A DNA stretch of 38,040 nt from positions 1-38,040 of the forward strand of contig JASFMY010000053.1 of assembly GCA_050117315.1 (NCBI GenBank). The letters are read 5' to 3'. The position numbers and the translations under genes were made by a program. The notes beneath the pieces were generated by a model. It made no database searches. It had not been told where the DNA came from and was given only the letters and a program-made list of their open reading frames with translations. This document shows positions 8,544 through 17,228 of this stretch, one piece after another; the first letter of the stretch is position 1; each line of letters starts with the position of its first letter. The stretch is from JANQIV01 sp050117315. Lineage in GTDB: Bacteria > Bacteroidota > Ignavibacteria > Ignavibacteriales > Melioribacteraceae.

Positions 8544-8791
8544 TGTTAAAAAAAATTCTTGTAGTTGTACTAATAATATTTACAATGATATTCACAATTC
8601 AAAACGTGGATGCTATCGAGGTTAATTTCCTTTCATATTCCGTTAAGATGCCGCGTGCTTTTATTCTTTTAATTACTTTGCTTATTGGTGTTGCAGTAGG
8701 TTTGTTGTTAAAACTGGATACATCGAAATCTCCCAAAATAGAAAAAGAAACGGAAGATGAGGAAGATACAAAAGATGTAGAAAGTAATTAG
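8543..8791 (+). CDS. LapA-domain (DUF1049) small membrane protein
   Basis: 82 residues with two hydrophobic helices (about 3-22 and 38-60) joined by the short loop 'NVDAIEVNFLSYSVKMP', then an acidic, charged tail rich in Glu and Asp. This is the LapA-domain layout; E. coli LapA takes part in control of lipopolysaccharide assembly, but many homologues are uncharacterised. The start overlaps the MscS stop by one base and the next gene starts eight bases after its stop. Its place between two mechanosensitive channels suggests an envelope role here. Confidence 0.8.
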   Translation: MLKKILVVVLIIFTMIFTIQNVDAIEVNFLSYSVKMPRAFILLITLLIGVAVGLLLKLDTSKSPKIEKETEDEEDTKDVESN

Positions 8792-8799
8792 AGTTGAAA

Positions 8800-9648
8800 A
8801 TGGAATTATTAAAAACCAACTTCAACTATATAATACTTGTTGTTGCAGTTATTCTTATATCGATATTATTATCGAGAATACTAAAATATGTTTTGAATAA
8901 GTATATTAAGTTAACGGCCGAAAAACTAGATACCGATCCCACGAATTATAACTTCTTTAAAAATGCAATCAACTTCATAATAATTATTATAGCTGCGATA
9001 ATAATTATGTATTCAATTCCTGCACTTAAGGAATTAAGCATCACTCTTTTAGCAGGCGCCGGTGTTTTTGCAGCAATAGTTGGTTTCGCCTCGCAGGCTG
9101 CATTTTCAAATATTATCAGCGGTATTTTTATAGTGATATTCAAGCCTTTCAGGGTTGGGGATATTATTACTATTCAAACCCACAGTGGTACTATAGAAGA
9201 TATTACTTTAAGACACACGGTTATAAAAAACTGGGAAAACAGGAGAGTAATAATTCCTAATGCAATCATAAGTAACGAAACAATTCTAAACTCTACTATT
9301 GAAGATACTAAAATCTGCAACTTTTTTGAAATAGGAATTAGTTATGAATCCGATACGGATAAAGCAATGCATATAATTCGTGAAGAAGCTATGAAGCATC
9401 CTAATTTTATGGATAATAGAAGTGATGAAGATAAGGGAAATGATAAACCCGCGGTTGTAACAAGAATTCTCGGATGGGCCGATTCATCGGTTATTATTAG
9501 AGCTTATATATGGACTGAAGATACGGGCAAAGGTTTTGTACTTAAATGTGATTTATTTGATTCGGTTAAAAAACGTTTTAATCAAGAAGGAATAGAAATT
9601 CCATATCCTCACCGCACAATTGTTTACAAAAACAATAAAGTTGAATAA
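8800..9648 (+). CDS. Second MscS-family mechanosensitive channel
   Basis: Three membrane helices lie near residues 8-33, 48-70 and 75-115, with pore helix AGAGVFAAIVGFASQAAFSNIISG and a beta domain opening KPFRVGDIITIQTHSGTIEDITLRHT. 'IIPNAIISNETI' and 'GISYESDTDKA' mark the vestibule. It is only distantly similar to the MscS encoded two genes upstream, so this is not a recent duplication. I prefer the ATG at 8800 to the TTG at 8794. Its stop overlaps the CorA start (TAATG). Probable function is a tension-gated osmolyte or ion channel. Confidence 0.92.
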   Translation: MELLKTNFNYIILVVAVILISILLSRILKYVLNKYIKLTAEKLDTDPTNYNFFKNAINFIIIIIAAIIIMYSIPALKELSITLLAGAGVFAAIVGFASQAAFSNIISGIFIVIFKPFRVGDIITIQTHSGTIEDITLRHTVIKNWENRRVIIPNAIISNETILNSTIEDTKICNFFEIGISYESDTDKAMHIIREEAMKHPNFMDNRSDEDKGNDKPAVVTRILGWADSSVIIRAYIWTEDTGKGFVLKCDLFDSVKKRFNQEGIEIPYPHRTIVYKNNKVE

Positions 9649-10706
9649 TGGATTTTTTAAAGAGAAAATTAAATAAAAAAGTCGGCGCTCCTCCTGGTGA
9701 GATAGTTTATTCCGGCGAAGGTAACCCGCAGCCGACAAAAATTGTTCAAAGAATTTATAACAAAGAAAAATTCACCGTAAAAGAAATCTTAAATAAAAAT
9801 AATATTCGGCCCGTTGATTCAAAATATGTAAACTGGGTTGACATACAGGGTTTTGAAAATATTGAATTAATAAAAGACATCTCTTCCGTATTAAATCTTC
9901 ATCATATGCTGCTCGAAGACATAATGAATACAAACCATATTCCGAAATATGAAGAAGATATTGATAAACATGTTTTTATTGTCAAAGCTTTTTTAACATC
10001 GCCTGAAGGTAAAATTATTAGTAACCATATTTGTGTGTTCTTAAATCAAAATAACGTCTTGCTATTCCATGAAAAAGAAAACGACTTTTTGGATACTAAA
10101 ATTGACCGTATTTCTAAAAATATTGGAAAAGCCCGTTCTAAAAAAGCGGATTACCTTTTTTACGTTTTGCTTGATGCGTTTATTGATTCTTATTATTTGT
10201 TTTTTGACAACATACGAAGCGAACTTGAAAGCCTTGAAGAAGACCTTTTGAAAAGAATATCGGAAAATCTAATTGACGAAATTCATTCCGTGAAAAAAGA
10301 GTTATCTTCTTTGCGTAATTACCTTTTCCCGCTTCGCGATGCAATTAACCAGCTTACTAAGTTTGAATCAAAATTTATTGATAAGAACAACGAAATCTAC
10401 TTTAAAGATTTGAAAGACCACGTCAACGAATTAATTCAGAACTATAACACGTTCAATGAATTTATTAATAGTTTGGTCGTATTGAACGACACAAATCTAA
10501 ATAACATTTCCAACAACGTGATGAAAGTGCTCACCATAATTGCAACAATATTTATTCCCTTAACGTTTATTGCCGGGCTCTACGGTATGAATTTCAAATA
10601 TATGCCGGAACTGGAGTGGAGCTTCGGATACCCTGTTGCATTGGGAGTAATGGCGGTTATAGGAGTTGCAATGTTTATTTATATGAAAAGAAAAAAATGG
10701 TTTTAA
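9648..10706 (+). CDS. corA: CorA-family magnesium/divalent cation transporter
   Basis: Residues 1-285 form the cytoplasmic alpha/beta domain and long stalk helix. Two C-terminal membrane helices follow (about 292-312 and 327-346), with the YGMN signature (GMN at 313-315) and the MPEL loop between them. GMN is the selectivity filter for hydrated Mg2+ in CorA channels (family knowledge), so Mg2+ uptake is likely; Co2+ or Ni2+ is possible. Length 352 is typical. The gene is translationally coupled to the MscS gene before it. Grouping with two mechanosensitive channels suggests an ion and osmotic homeostasis operon. Confidence 0.92.
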   Translation: MDFLKRKLNKKVGAPPGEIVYSGEGNPQPTKIVQRIYNKEKFTVKEILNKNNIRPVDSKYVNWVDIQGFENIELIKDISSVLNLHHMLLEDIMNTNHIPKYEEDIDKHVFIVKAFLTSPEGKIISNHICVFLNQNNVLLFHEKENDFLDTKIDRISKNIGKARSKKADYLFYVLLDAFIDSYYLFFDNIRSELESLEEDLLKRISENLIDEIHSVKKELSSLRNYLFPLRDAINQLTKFESKFIDKNNEIYFKDLKDHVNELIQNYNTFNEFINSLVVLNDTNLNNISNNVMKVLTIIATIFIPLTFIAGLYGMNFKYMPELEWSFGYPVALGVMAVIGVAMFIYMKRKKWF

Positions 10707-10733
10707 TCCGCCTACGCGTGAAGCTTAGGTGGA
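10707..10733. repeat. Small imperfect hairpin of REP type
   Basis: TCCGCCT (10707-10713) pairs with AGGTGGA (10727-10733) with one G-U pair, loop ACGCGTGAAGCTT. It directly follows the corA stop and is more GC-rich than its surroundings. It could be a REP-like sequence or a weak processing or termination hairpin; there is no T run. Confidence 0.4.
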
Positions 10734-10777
10734 CGAGTTACATGATTTGAATCATTTATTTTATTAAGGAAAATGTT

Positions 10778-11380
10778 TTGAGCAGAATAAATTCTTTTAT
10801 AAAAACGACAATTCTCGGCGGGTCTTTAATTGTGCTTCCGATTGTTATCTGGATACTTGTATTCAAGTGGCTGTTTGAATTTGTTTTCGATAAAGTAAAA
10901 CCAATTACGGATTTGATTTTAAAGACTTCAGGTATGCAGGAATTTGCCGCCTCTATCCTGGCAATTATATTAATTCTGTTAACTTTTTTCTTAATCGGGT
11001 TATTAATAAAAACTAAGCTGGGACAATATTCTTTTGAAATTATTGAACCAAGAATATTAGCGAGAATCCCGCTATATAAAATAATAAAAGAAACCGTACT
11101 TCAACTTATAGGAAGTAATAAAACACTTTTCAAACATGTTGCGCTGGTAAGTTTATTCGGGAATGATACCTTAACAACAGCATTTGTTACCGATGAACAC
11201 GAGAACGGTTACTATACTGTATTTATTCCCCCAGGCCCTGCGCCTACCGCAGGATTTATTTTTCATGTAAAAAAAGAAAATGTACATATAATAAATTACC
11301 CGGTTGACAAAGCGATGAAATCAATAATCAGTATCGGGGTAGGGTCTAAAGAATTGTTATCACTTTACAAAACAAAATGA
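10778..11380 (+). CDS. DUF502 family membrane protein
   Basis: 200 residues with two membrane segments near the N-terminus (about 9-30 and 57-77) and a conserved soluble part containing 'RIPLYKIIKETVLQL' and 'VFIPPGPAPTAGFIFHV', the marks of DUF502 proteins, whose function is unknown. The start is TTG: AAGGA (10766-10770) lies seven bases before it, and the nearby ATG at 10773 is in another frame and stops at once. It sits 71 bases after corA and 21 bases before the amidotransferase gene, in the same run. Confidence 0.85.
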   Translation: MSRINSFIKTTILGGSLIVLPIVIWILVFKWLFEFVFDKVKPITDLILKTSGMQEFAASILAIILILLTFFLIGLLIKTKLGQYSFEIIEPRILARIPLYKIIKETVLQLIGSNKTLFKHVALVSLFGNDTLTTAFVTDEHENGYYTVFIPPGPAPTAGFIFHVKKENVHIINYPVDKAMKSIISIGVGSKELLSLYKTK

Positions 11381-11401
11381 TTTTATAAAAAAGGATAGAA
11401 A

Positions 11402-11983
11402 ATGTTATTAATTATTGACAACCAAAGCAGCTTTATAAAAAAGTTTAAAAGAAACTTTTTATCGGAGCAGGATTTTGATTACGTTTTTTTTGATCACAAC
11501 CAGCCGATTGTATTATCTGCCAAAGCACAGATATCCGGTATAATGTTGTCGGGCGGAAGAGGCAATCCGTACGAACCTCTTAACCTTACTGCAAACTTTA
11601 TCGCGATGATGAACTTCGACGTCCCAGTAATCGGCTTTTGTTTAGGTCATGAAATTATAGCGGTTGCTCACAGAGGCAGAATAAAAAAACTACCTGATTA
11701 TAATATTAAAAAAGTTAAAGTAAGTGTTACCAAGCCGGAAGACCCGATTTTTGAAGGTGTAAATACCGAAGATATGTGGCTTACACGCAGGCACCATTTT
11801 CATGTTTCGGATTTACCCCCGGATTTTATTTGTCTTGCAGAATCGGAATTAACTTCTAATGAAATCATAAAGCATAAAGATAAACCTATATACGGGTTCC
11901 AGGCTCACCCGGAAGTATCAGGCAAAGACGGTGTAAGAATGGTAACGAATTTTTTTAGAATGTGTAACTTCGAAATTAAATAG
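11402..11983 (+). CDS. Class I glutamine amidotransferase
   Basis: A stand-alone GATase of 193 residues. The nucleophile elbow GFCLGHE holds Cys80, and the other triad residues are in QAHPE (His169, Glu171). 'LSGGRGNPYE' at 50-58 is the oxyanion region. It hydrolyses glutamine and passes ammonia to a partner synthetase (family knowledge). It resembles the N-terminal half of GMP synthase, but no GMP synthetase domain follows. The next gene, ten bases on, encodes an ATP-grasp ligase, so ammonia may go to an acyl-phosphate made there, as in carbamoyl-phosphate synthase. That pairing is inferred from position only. Confidence 0.88.
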   Translation: MLLIIDNQSSFIKKFKRNFLSEQDFDYVFFDHNQPIVLSAKAQISGIMLSGGRGNPYEPLNLTANFIAMMNFDVPVIGFCLGHEIIAVAHRGRIKKLPDYNIKKVKVSVTKPEDPIFEGVNTEDMWLTRRHHFHVSDLPPDFICLAESELTSNEIIKHKDKPIYGFQAHPEVSGKDGVRMVTNFFRMCNFEIK

Positions 11984-11993
11984 GAATTGAACA

Positions 11994-14147
11994 GTGAAAG
12001 TAGCAATTATATATAACAAAGACGTATCCAAAGTGATAAACATTTTCGGGATGCAGAATAAAGAAATGTACAATCCGGAAACAGTTAAAAAGGTTGCAAA
12101 GTGCCTTGAAGACGGCGGGCACAACGTTGGCATTATTGACGGCGATATGCACGTTATCGATAATCTCCAGGACTTTATGCCTAAGGTTGTTGAAGGCGAA
12201 AAAATGGGAATGGTTTTTAACATGGCATACGGCATTCAGGGTGAAAGCCGCTATACGCACATTCCCGCAATGCTTGAAATGTTGGGTATCCCTTACGTAG
12301 GCTCGTCTCCTGCAGGGCACGCATTGGCTTTGGATAAAGTTGTTACTAAAATGATTCTCCAGCAGCATAACTTATCAACACCCAAATTTTGGGTTTTTTC
12401 AACTCACGAATTCAAGGATTCTAATGTTGAATTTCCCGTGATAGTAAAACCCAAAATGGAATCTGTCTCCTTCGGATTAAGAATAGTTGATAATTACGAG
12501 GACTTAAGAGAAGCAGTAAAATTTATTGTCAACGAGTTTCAGCAGCCGGCATTGGTTGAACAGTTTATCGCCGGCAGGGAGTTTGCAGTCGGATTGCTTG
12601 GCAATAATCCGGTTGAAGCTTTTCCAATTTTGGAAATCGATCTGGAAAATGATCCTGATGCAATTCAAACATACGAACACAAAAGCCATAAGCCGAGAAA
12701 AAAAATCTGTCCGGCAAACCTTGATAAAGAAAAAGCAGAAGAAATGATAAAACTTAGTATTGATGCCTTTAACGCCCTCCAGTTAAAAGATTTCGCGCGC
12801 GTAGATTTCAGAATGGATAAGGAAGGAAATGTTTATATTCTAGAATTAAATTCAATGGCAAGTCTCGGTCCTACCGGCTCATATCCTCATGCTGCTTCTG
12901 TTGCAGGTTACGACTATAAAACCCTTGTAAATAAAATGCTTGATGTTGCCGTTAACAGATATTTTACCACCGATGAATTTGCTACCGAAGCCGACCGGGT
13001 TTATAAAAAAGTACCTTTGCATGTAAGGGTAAGGGGCTTTTTAAGGGGCAGGCAAAGTCAAATTGAAACTATGCTTAAAGAGATGGTAAATATTAATACT
13101 TATGTAAGAAATGTTGAAGGAATTAAAAAATTATCTAACCTTATAAAAAAACAATTCAGTCAATTGGGGTTTTCGTTTCAGTCGTTTCCACAAGTTGAAG
13201 TGGGCAGCTCATTATTTTTCTCAAACACGGACGAAGATAAAATTGATATACTTTTGCTGGGTAATCTGGACATTGATACCAAATCATCTAACCACGAATA
13301 CTATCATGATTCGGAACAAAAGATTTACGGTAGCGGCATTTGGGAAATCAAAGGCGGTTTGGTTGTATTGATTTCGGCGCTTCAGGCTTTAAGGTTTGTA
13401 AAGATAATGAAAAAGTTGAAAGTTGGGATTTTGTTAACAAGCGATAATTCGCTTCAGGGAAAATTTGCAAGCAGTCTTGTAAAAAGAGTTTCCCAGAATG
13501 CAGAATATGTTTTAGGCCTTCACGGAGGATCATTAAATAACAGTGTAGTTACTTCGAGATCGGGAGCTGCAGTCTATAACAGTCAAATGTACCTGCTTAA
13601 TAATAAAGATGCTAAATATGTTGCACAGTCAGTCGGTAAATTTTCAAAGTTATTGACCTCATGGACAGAGCTTTCAAAACCAGATGAAGGCTTAGTTATA
13701 GCACCGCAGCAGACGCAGATTGAATCAAATATTACCGAACCTTATGCACATGCCTCGGTAAATTTAAGTGTCCGTTTTAACGATAAAAAGCAGATGGAAG
13801 AGGTCGATGAGAAAATCAAAAAACTGATTCCAAAAAAGAGTAACAAAATATACGAGGTTCAGATTGAAGGAGGTGTAAGAAGACCGTCGATGCTTCGCAA
13901 CGAAAGAGTTGAAGAATTGTATCAAAAATTAAAAAGTATTGCCGATAAGCTGGATATTAATTTAAAGGAAGAACACAGGTGGAGTTCTGCAGACGTTTGT
14001 TTTGTTGATGAAAATAAATATTTGATTGACGGGATTGGTCCGGTCGGGATGAAACCGTCTAATAAATCCGAGTATATTTTAAAACATAGCCTTTTGGAAA
14101 GGTCAACTTTATTGGCAGCATTTTTAAGTGAGTTAAATAATAAATAA
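11994..14147 (+). CDS. ATP-grasp (D-Ala-D-Ala ligase-like) fused to degenerate M20 domain
   Basis: Residues 1-325 are a Ddl-type ATP-grasp ligase: YVGSSPAGHALALDK (101-115), FPVIVKPKMESVSFG (147-161), and FARVDFRMD...YILELNSM with metal ligands Glu284 and Asn286. Residues about 350-717 have the M20 peptidase fold, but the zinc and catalytic residues are changed: GHxD reads GNLD (Asn424), DMKGG reads EIKGG (Glu451), DEE reads DNS (484-486), and the C-terminal HSPxE-like site has Lys687. The M20 part is therefore probably non-hydrolytic and may bind a peptide-like substrate. The start is GTG, with AGGA eight bases upstream. The gene probably works with the amidotransferase before it. Substrate unknown. 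It ends the plus-strand run. Confidence 0.85.
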   Translation: MKVAIIYNKDVSKVINIFGMQNKEMYNPETVKKVAKCLEDGGHNVGIIDGDMHVIDNLQDFMPKVVEGEKMGMVFNMAYGIQGESRYTHIPAMLEMLGIPYVGSSPAGHALALDKVVTKMILQQHNLSTPKFWVFSTHEFKDSNVEFPVIVKPKMESVSFGLRIVDNYEDLREAVKFIVNEFQQPALVEQFIAGREFAVGLLGNNPVEAFPILEIDLENDPDAIQTYEHKSHKPRKKICPANLDKEKAEEMIKLSIDAFNALQLKDFARVDFRMDKEGNVYILELNSMASLGPTGSYPHAASVAGYDYKTLVNKMLDVAVNRYFTTDEFATEADRVYKKVPLHVRVRGFLRGRQSQIETMLKEMVNINTYVRNVEGIKKLSNLIKKQFSQLGFSFQSFPQVEVGSSLFFSNTDEDKIDILLLGNLDIDTKSSNHEYYHDSEQKIYGSGIWEIKGGLVVLISALQALRFVKIMKKLKVGILLTSDNSLQGKFASSLVKRVSQNAEYVLGLHGGSLNNSVVTSRSGAAVYNSQMYLLNNKDAKYVAQSVGKFSKLLTSWTELSKPDEGLVIAPQQTQIESNITEPYAHASVNLSVRFNDKKQMEEVDEKIKKLIPKKSNKIYEVQIEGGVRRPSMLRNERVEELYQKLKSIADKLDINLKEEHRWSSADVCFVDENKYLIDGIGPVGMKPSNKSEYILKHSLLERSTLLAAFLSELNNK

Positions 14148-14192
14148 GAAGCAAAGCCGTCATTTCCCCAGCTAAAAAGAGAGATACTATAA

Positions 14193-14225
14193 ATAAACCA
14201 AGTTCCTTAAAGGAACTTGGTTTAT
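14193..14225. terminator. Bidirectional terminator hairpin
   Basis: A near-perfect palindrome of 16-base arms (core AACCAAGTTCCTT / AAGGAACTTGGTT) between the convergent ATP-grasp and tryptophanase genes. T-rich and A-rich flanks make it usable from both sides. Confidence 0.85.
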
Positions 14226-14242
14226 AAAAAAGTAAATATAGT

Positions 14243-15613
14243 TTATATCGGTTTAAACTGTGCTGTAAAATGTCTCAGTATCGGCGCTTCGTAAGTTATT
14301 TCATAGCCTTTTAATTTTGATCTGTTTTTGAAAACTTCGATAATCACTTCAGAAACGTAATCAATATGGCTTTGTGTATAAACCCTTCTCGGAATTGCCA
14401 AACGCACCAATTCCATTGGAGGGGCAATATGGTTGCCGTCTTTATCATACTTGCCGAACATTACGCTCCCTATCTCAACAGCGCGGACACCGCCGACAAC
14501 GTAAAGCTCGTTGGTAATAGATTGTCCCGGGAATTGGCTTGCAGGAATATCCGGCAAAAATCTTTTTGCATCAATATAAATTGCATGTCCGCCGGGCGGT
14601 TCTATAATCGGAACCCCGGTAGCAATTAATTTTTCGCCGAGATATTCTATGCTTCTGATTCTATATACCAAATAGTTTTCATCCATAATTTCTTCCAGAC
14701 CCTGTGCAACGGCTTCAAGGTCACGTCCGGCCAGGCCGCCGTAAGTCGGAAAACCTTCAGTTACAATCAAAAGGTTGCGGCACTTCATAGCTAGTTCATC
14801 ATTGTTCAAGGAAAGAAAACCGCCGATATTTACAAGCGCATCTTTCTTAGCGGACATTGTTGCCCCGTCACCGTATGAAAACATTTCTTTGCAGATTTCT
14901 TTTACGGATTTATCTTCATATCCTTTTTCGCGTTTTTTTATGAAATATGCATTCTCAGCAAAACGACAAGCATCAAAGAAAAGCGGGAGATTGTATTTGT
15001 CGCACACAGCACGCACGTTTTTAATATTCTGCATTGAAACAGGCTGTCCGCCTCCTGAATTGTTTGTTACGGTAATCATCACGAGCGGAATATTTTCAAC
15101 ACCTTTCTCTTCAATGAATTGAATAAGTTTGTCAATATCCATATTGCCTTTAAAGTCGGCACGCTGCTCGGGATGTTTTCCTACTTCGCAGACCAAGTCA
15201 ACAGCTTCCGCACCTGAGAATTCAACATTTGCGCGGGTAGTGTCAAAGTGAGTATTATTCGGAATATATTTACCTTCACCGCCTAAAACTGAAAACAATA
15301 TTTTTTCTGCCGCTCTTCCTTGGTGAGTTGGAATAATGTATTTATCGCCTGTAATATCTTTAACAACCGACTCAAACCTGTAAAAACTTTTAGAGCCGGC
15401 ATAAGCTTCATCGCCTTCCATTATTCCCGCCCACTGTTTGGCGCTCATTGCCGATGTGCCGCTGTCCGTAAGCAAATCAATTATCACGTCATCGGCATGT
15501 ATCAAAAACGGATTATAACCTGCAGTTGCTAATATTTTTATTCTTTCTTCTTTTGTAGTAAATCTAATTGGTTCAACGGATTTAATTTTGAATGGTTCAA
15601 TTATTGTCTTCAT
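14243..15613 (-). CDS. tnaA: Tryptophanase (tryptophan indole-lyase)
   Basis: A PLP beta-eliminating lyase of 456 residues. Markers are LLTDSGTSAMS (47-57), PTHQGRAAE (95-103), FFDACRFAENAYF and the PLP lysine in SAKKD (Lys257). The C-terminal GVRAVEIG (376-383) has Ile381 where tyrosine phenol-lyases carry a needed Arg in GVRSMERG, so tryptophanase is preferred. The reaction splits Trp to indole, pyruvate and ammonia in the cytoplasm, giving carbon and energy and releasing indole as a possible signal. A strong AAGGAG lies before the ATG. No TnaC-like leader peptide or Trp permease is adjacent, so it appears monocistronic. Specificity could still extend to other beta-substituted amino acids. 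Confidence 0.85.
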   Translation of the reverse strand: MKTIIEPFKIKSVEPIRFTTKEERIKILATAGYNPFLIHADDVIIDLLTDSGTSAMSAKQWAGIMEGDEAYAGSKSFYRFESVVKDITGDKYIIPTHQGRAAEKILFSVLGGEGKYIPNNTHFDTTRANVEFSGAEAVDLVCEVGKHPEQRADFKGNMDIDKLIQFIEEKGVENIPLVMITVTNNSGGGQPVSMQNIKNVRAVCDKYNLPLFFDACRFAENAYFIKKREKGYEDKSVKEICKEMFSYGDGATMSAKKDALVNIGGFLSLNNDELAMKCRNLLIVTEGFPTYGGLAGRDLEAVAQGLEEIMDENYLVYRIRSIEYLGEKLIATGVPIIEPPGGHAIYIDAKRFLPDIPASQFPGQSITNELYVVGGVRAVEIGSVMFGKYDKDGNHIAPPMELVRLAIPRRVYTQSHIDYVSEVIIEVFKNRSKLKGYEITYEAPILRHFTAQFKPI

Positions 15614-15689
15614 CAGTGTCTCCTTAGTTGAAATGTAAACTTAGTCTTTTGAAAAAAGATTGGCAAGTCTCTAAATTTTTTTACATTTT

Positions 15690-15718
15690 AAAATATACAC
15701 ACCCGTTTTTTATTACAA
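15690..15718 (-). promoter_or_regulatory. Candidate tnaA promoter
   Basis: On the minus strand TTG (15716-15718), 18 bases, then TATATTTT (15690-15697), seven of eight matching TAnnTTTG. It lies about 75 bases upstream of the tnaA ATG in a short leader. The call rests on motif match only. Confidence 0.35.
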
Positions 15719-15778
15719 GGCAGTACAGAAATACATAAAATGAAAATATGCTGCTTGAGGTAATTTCTTTTAAGAAGT

Positions 15779-15810
15779 AATGTATGAATAAAGATAATTA
15801 TTCATACATT
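15779..15810. promoter_or_regulatory. Perfect 12-bp inverted repeat before the YIP1 gene
   Basis: AATGTATGAATA (15779-15790) and its exact complement TATTCATACATT (15799-15810) flank 8 bases, ending 31 bases before the ATG. It lacks a T run. It could be an operator for a dimeric regulator or a hairpin in the leader near the ribosome-binding site. Confidence 0.5.
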
Positions 15811-15841
15811 ATAAACATTTCTAAAAATAAAGGAGAAATAA

Positions 15842-16672
15842 ATGGAGGAAATGAAGAACCAAGTAACCGAAGAAAATCAAGAAACCTCCGAACAGGAGGA
15901 TTACCAGCTTAGCCACACCGATAAGCTTGTCGGTGTATTTACAGAACCAGGCAAAACGTTTTCTCAGATGGCAAAATTCCCCGCAAAAGCCACCGATTGG
16001 TTTTTTCCTCTACTGATTGTAGTTATTGTTGCATTTCTTGCAAATGTTTTGATGATGAGTAACCCGAGGATCAAATATTCTATTATTGAAAAGCAAATGA
16101 AAGGTATTGAAAAACGAATGAACGACATGGTAGAAAACGGACAGCTTTCCAGGGCACAAGCTGATGAACAGATTGAACGGACAAGGGATTTTATGGAGAA
16201 TCAGCAAAGTACGCAAATGGTTTTTACTGCTATAGGTATTGTTGGCGGAACTTTTATAATATTTTTTATTATTGCATTATTCTATTGGCTTCTGGCAAAG
16301 TTTGTTCTAAAAGGAGACGGGGGTTATTCGCAGGTTTTATCTGCTTATGGTTTGTCTTCTTATATAACCGCGATTCAAATTGTTGCTATGGTTATTTTAG
16401 CATTTGCAGCAGGTCGGTTCTTTCAGGGTACAAGCCTTGCCGCTATTCTGGAATCCGATACCTCAACTCTTACGGGGTTTCTGCTTTCTAAAGCTGATGT
16501 ATTCTCAATTTGGTTTTACGCTGTTGTAAGTGTGGGTTTGGCAAAGATGTTTAAGTCCGAATCAACCGGCAAATATTACATTATGGTTTTTGCTCTTTGG
16601 CTGCTTGGCGGATTGTTGTTTTTCTACATCTCACAAGCTGTGCCGTTCCTTAGGGCTTTTACAGGCGGGTAA
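15842..16672 (+). CDS. YIP1 family integral membrane protein
   Basis: An acidic N-terminal tail (1-25) is followed by 'KLVGVFTEPGKTFSQMAKFPAKATDWFFPLL', the usual opening of bacterial YIP1-domain proteins. Membrane helices come next at about 57-75, 130-155, 173-195, 212-235 and 240-265. A charged coiled segment (80-120) separates helix one from the rest. Function in bacteria is unknown. AGGAG lies six bases before the ATG. The gene stands alone between tnaA and the HEPN/MNT pair, with a 12-bp inverted repeat in its leader and a hairpin terminator behind. Confidence 0.8.
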   Translation: MEEMKNQVTEENQETSEQEDYQLSHTDKLVGVFTEPGKTFSQMAKFPAKATDWFFPLLIVVIVAFLANVLMMSNPRIKYSIIEKQMKGIEKRMNDMVENGQLSRAQADEQIERTRDFMENQQSTQMVFTAIGIVGGTFIIFFIIALFYWLLAKFVLKGDGGYSQVLSAYGLSSYITAIQIVAMVILAFAAGRFFQGTSLAAILESDTSTLTGFLLSKADVFSIWFYAVVSVGLAKMFKSESTGKYYIMVFALWLLGGLLFFYISQAVPFLRAFTGG

Positions 16673-16706
16673 TCACAGAACAATTTGTAATAGTATTGTT
16701 GCGATA

Positions 16707-16731
16707 GGGCGGTAATTTTATATTGCTGCCC
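16707..16731 (+). terminator. Terminator of the YIP1 gene
   Basis: Ten-base stem GGGCGGTAAT / ATTGCTGCCC (two G-U pairs) with a 5-base loop, 35 bases after the stop, followed by an AT-rich tract and a T7 run. Confidence 0.6.
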
Positions 16732-16835
16732 TTATTTATATAGTTTTTTTACACTTTAAAATCTTTTTGACATCTTCCTTTACAAATTTTATTGTTTGAA
16801 GTTACTTTAAAAAATATTTACTTTTCAAAAAGAAT

Positions 16836-17228
16836 ATGCAAACACAAGACCTTATCAATTACTGGATTGAAGCATCAAATATAGATTTTAGGGCGATGAA
16901 CAACCTTTATTCAAGTGGAGATTATGTATGGGCTTTATTTATTGGTCATCTTGTAATTGAGAAGTTATTGAAGGCATTAGCAGTTAAGAACAAAGCAGAA
17001 ACTATTCCCAGAATACATGATTTGAATAAATTGGCCATTTCAGGTGGGATCGAGGTTGAAGAAAACGTAAAAGATTTGTTTGATATAATTACTTCTTTCA
17101 ACATTGAAGCAAGATACCCGGATTTCAAACAAGATTTTTATAAAAAATGCGATAGAAAATTTACCACTGAATATATTACTAGAATAAAAGATTTAAGAAA
17201 ATGGCTGTTGGAACAATTGAATCTGTAA
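16836..17228 (+). CDS. HEPN domain protein (toxin of HEPN/MNT pair)
   Basis: 130 residues, all helical. The HEPN signs are 'LFIGHLVIEKLLKAL' (His38, Glu42, Lys43), 'RIHDLNKL' (60-67) and 'EARYPD' (91-96). Such proteins pair with minimal nucleotidyltransferases in toxin-antitoxin modules; many are RNases inhibited by AMPylation (family knowledge). The classical R-X4-6-H RNase motif is not seen, so this copy may act differently or be inactive as a nuclease. The gene overlaps the MNT gene by 28 bases, a sign of tight coupling. No Shine-Dalgarno is visible. Confidence 0.88.
   Translation: MQTQDLINYWIEASNIDFRAMNNLYSSGDYVWALFIGHLVIEKLLKALAVKNKAETIPRIHDLNKLAISGGIEVEENVKDLFDIITSFNIEARYPDFKQDFYKKCDRKFTTEYITRIKDLRKWLLEQLNL

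Noticed and set aside
11402..11983. GMP synthase (guaA)
   Set aside because: Only the glutaminase half is present and the next gene is an ATP-grasp ligase, not the ATP-pyrophosphatase half.
12994..14147. Active M20 metallopeptidase
   Set aside because: The zinc-binding and catalytic positions are mostly replaced, so the fold is kept but the hydrolase call is not supported.
14243..15613. Tyrosine phenol-lyase
   Set aside because: The GVRAVEIG segment has Ile where tyrosine phenol-lyase needs Arg; other segments match tryptophanase better.
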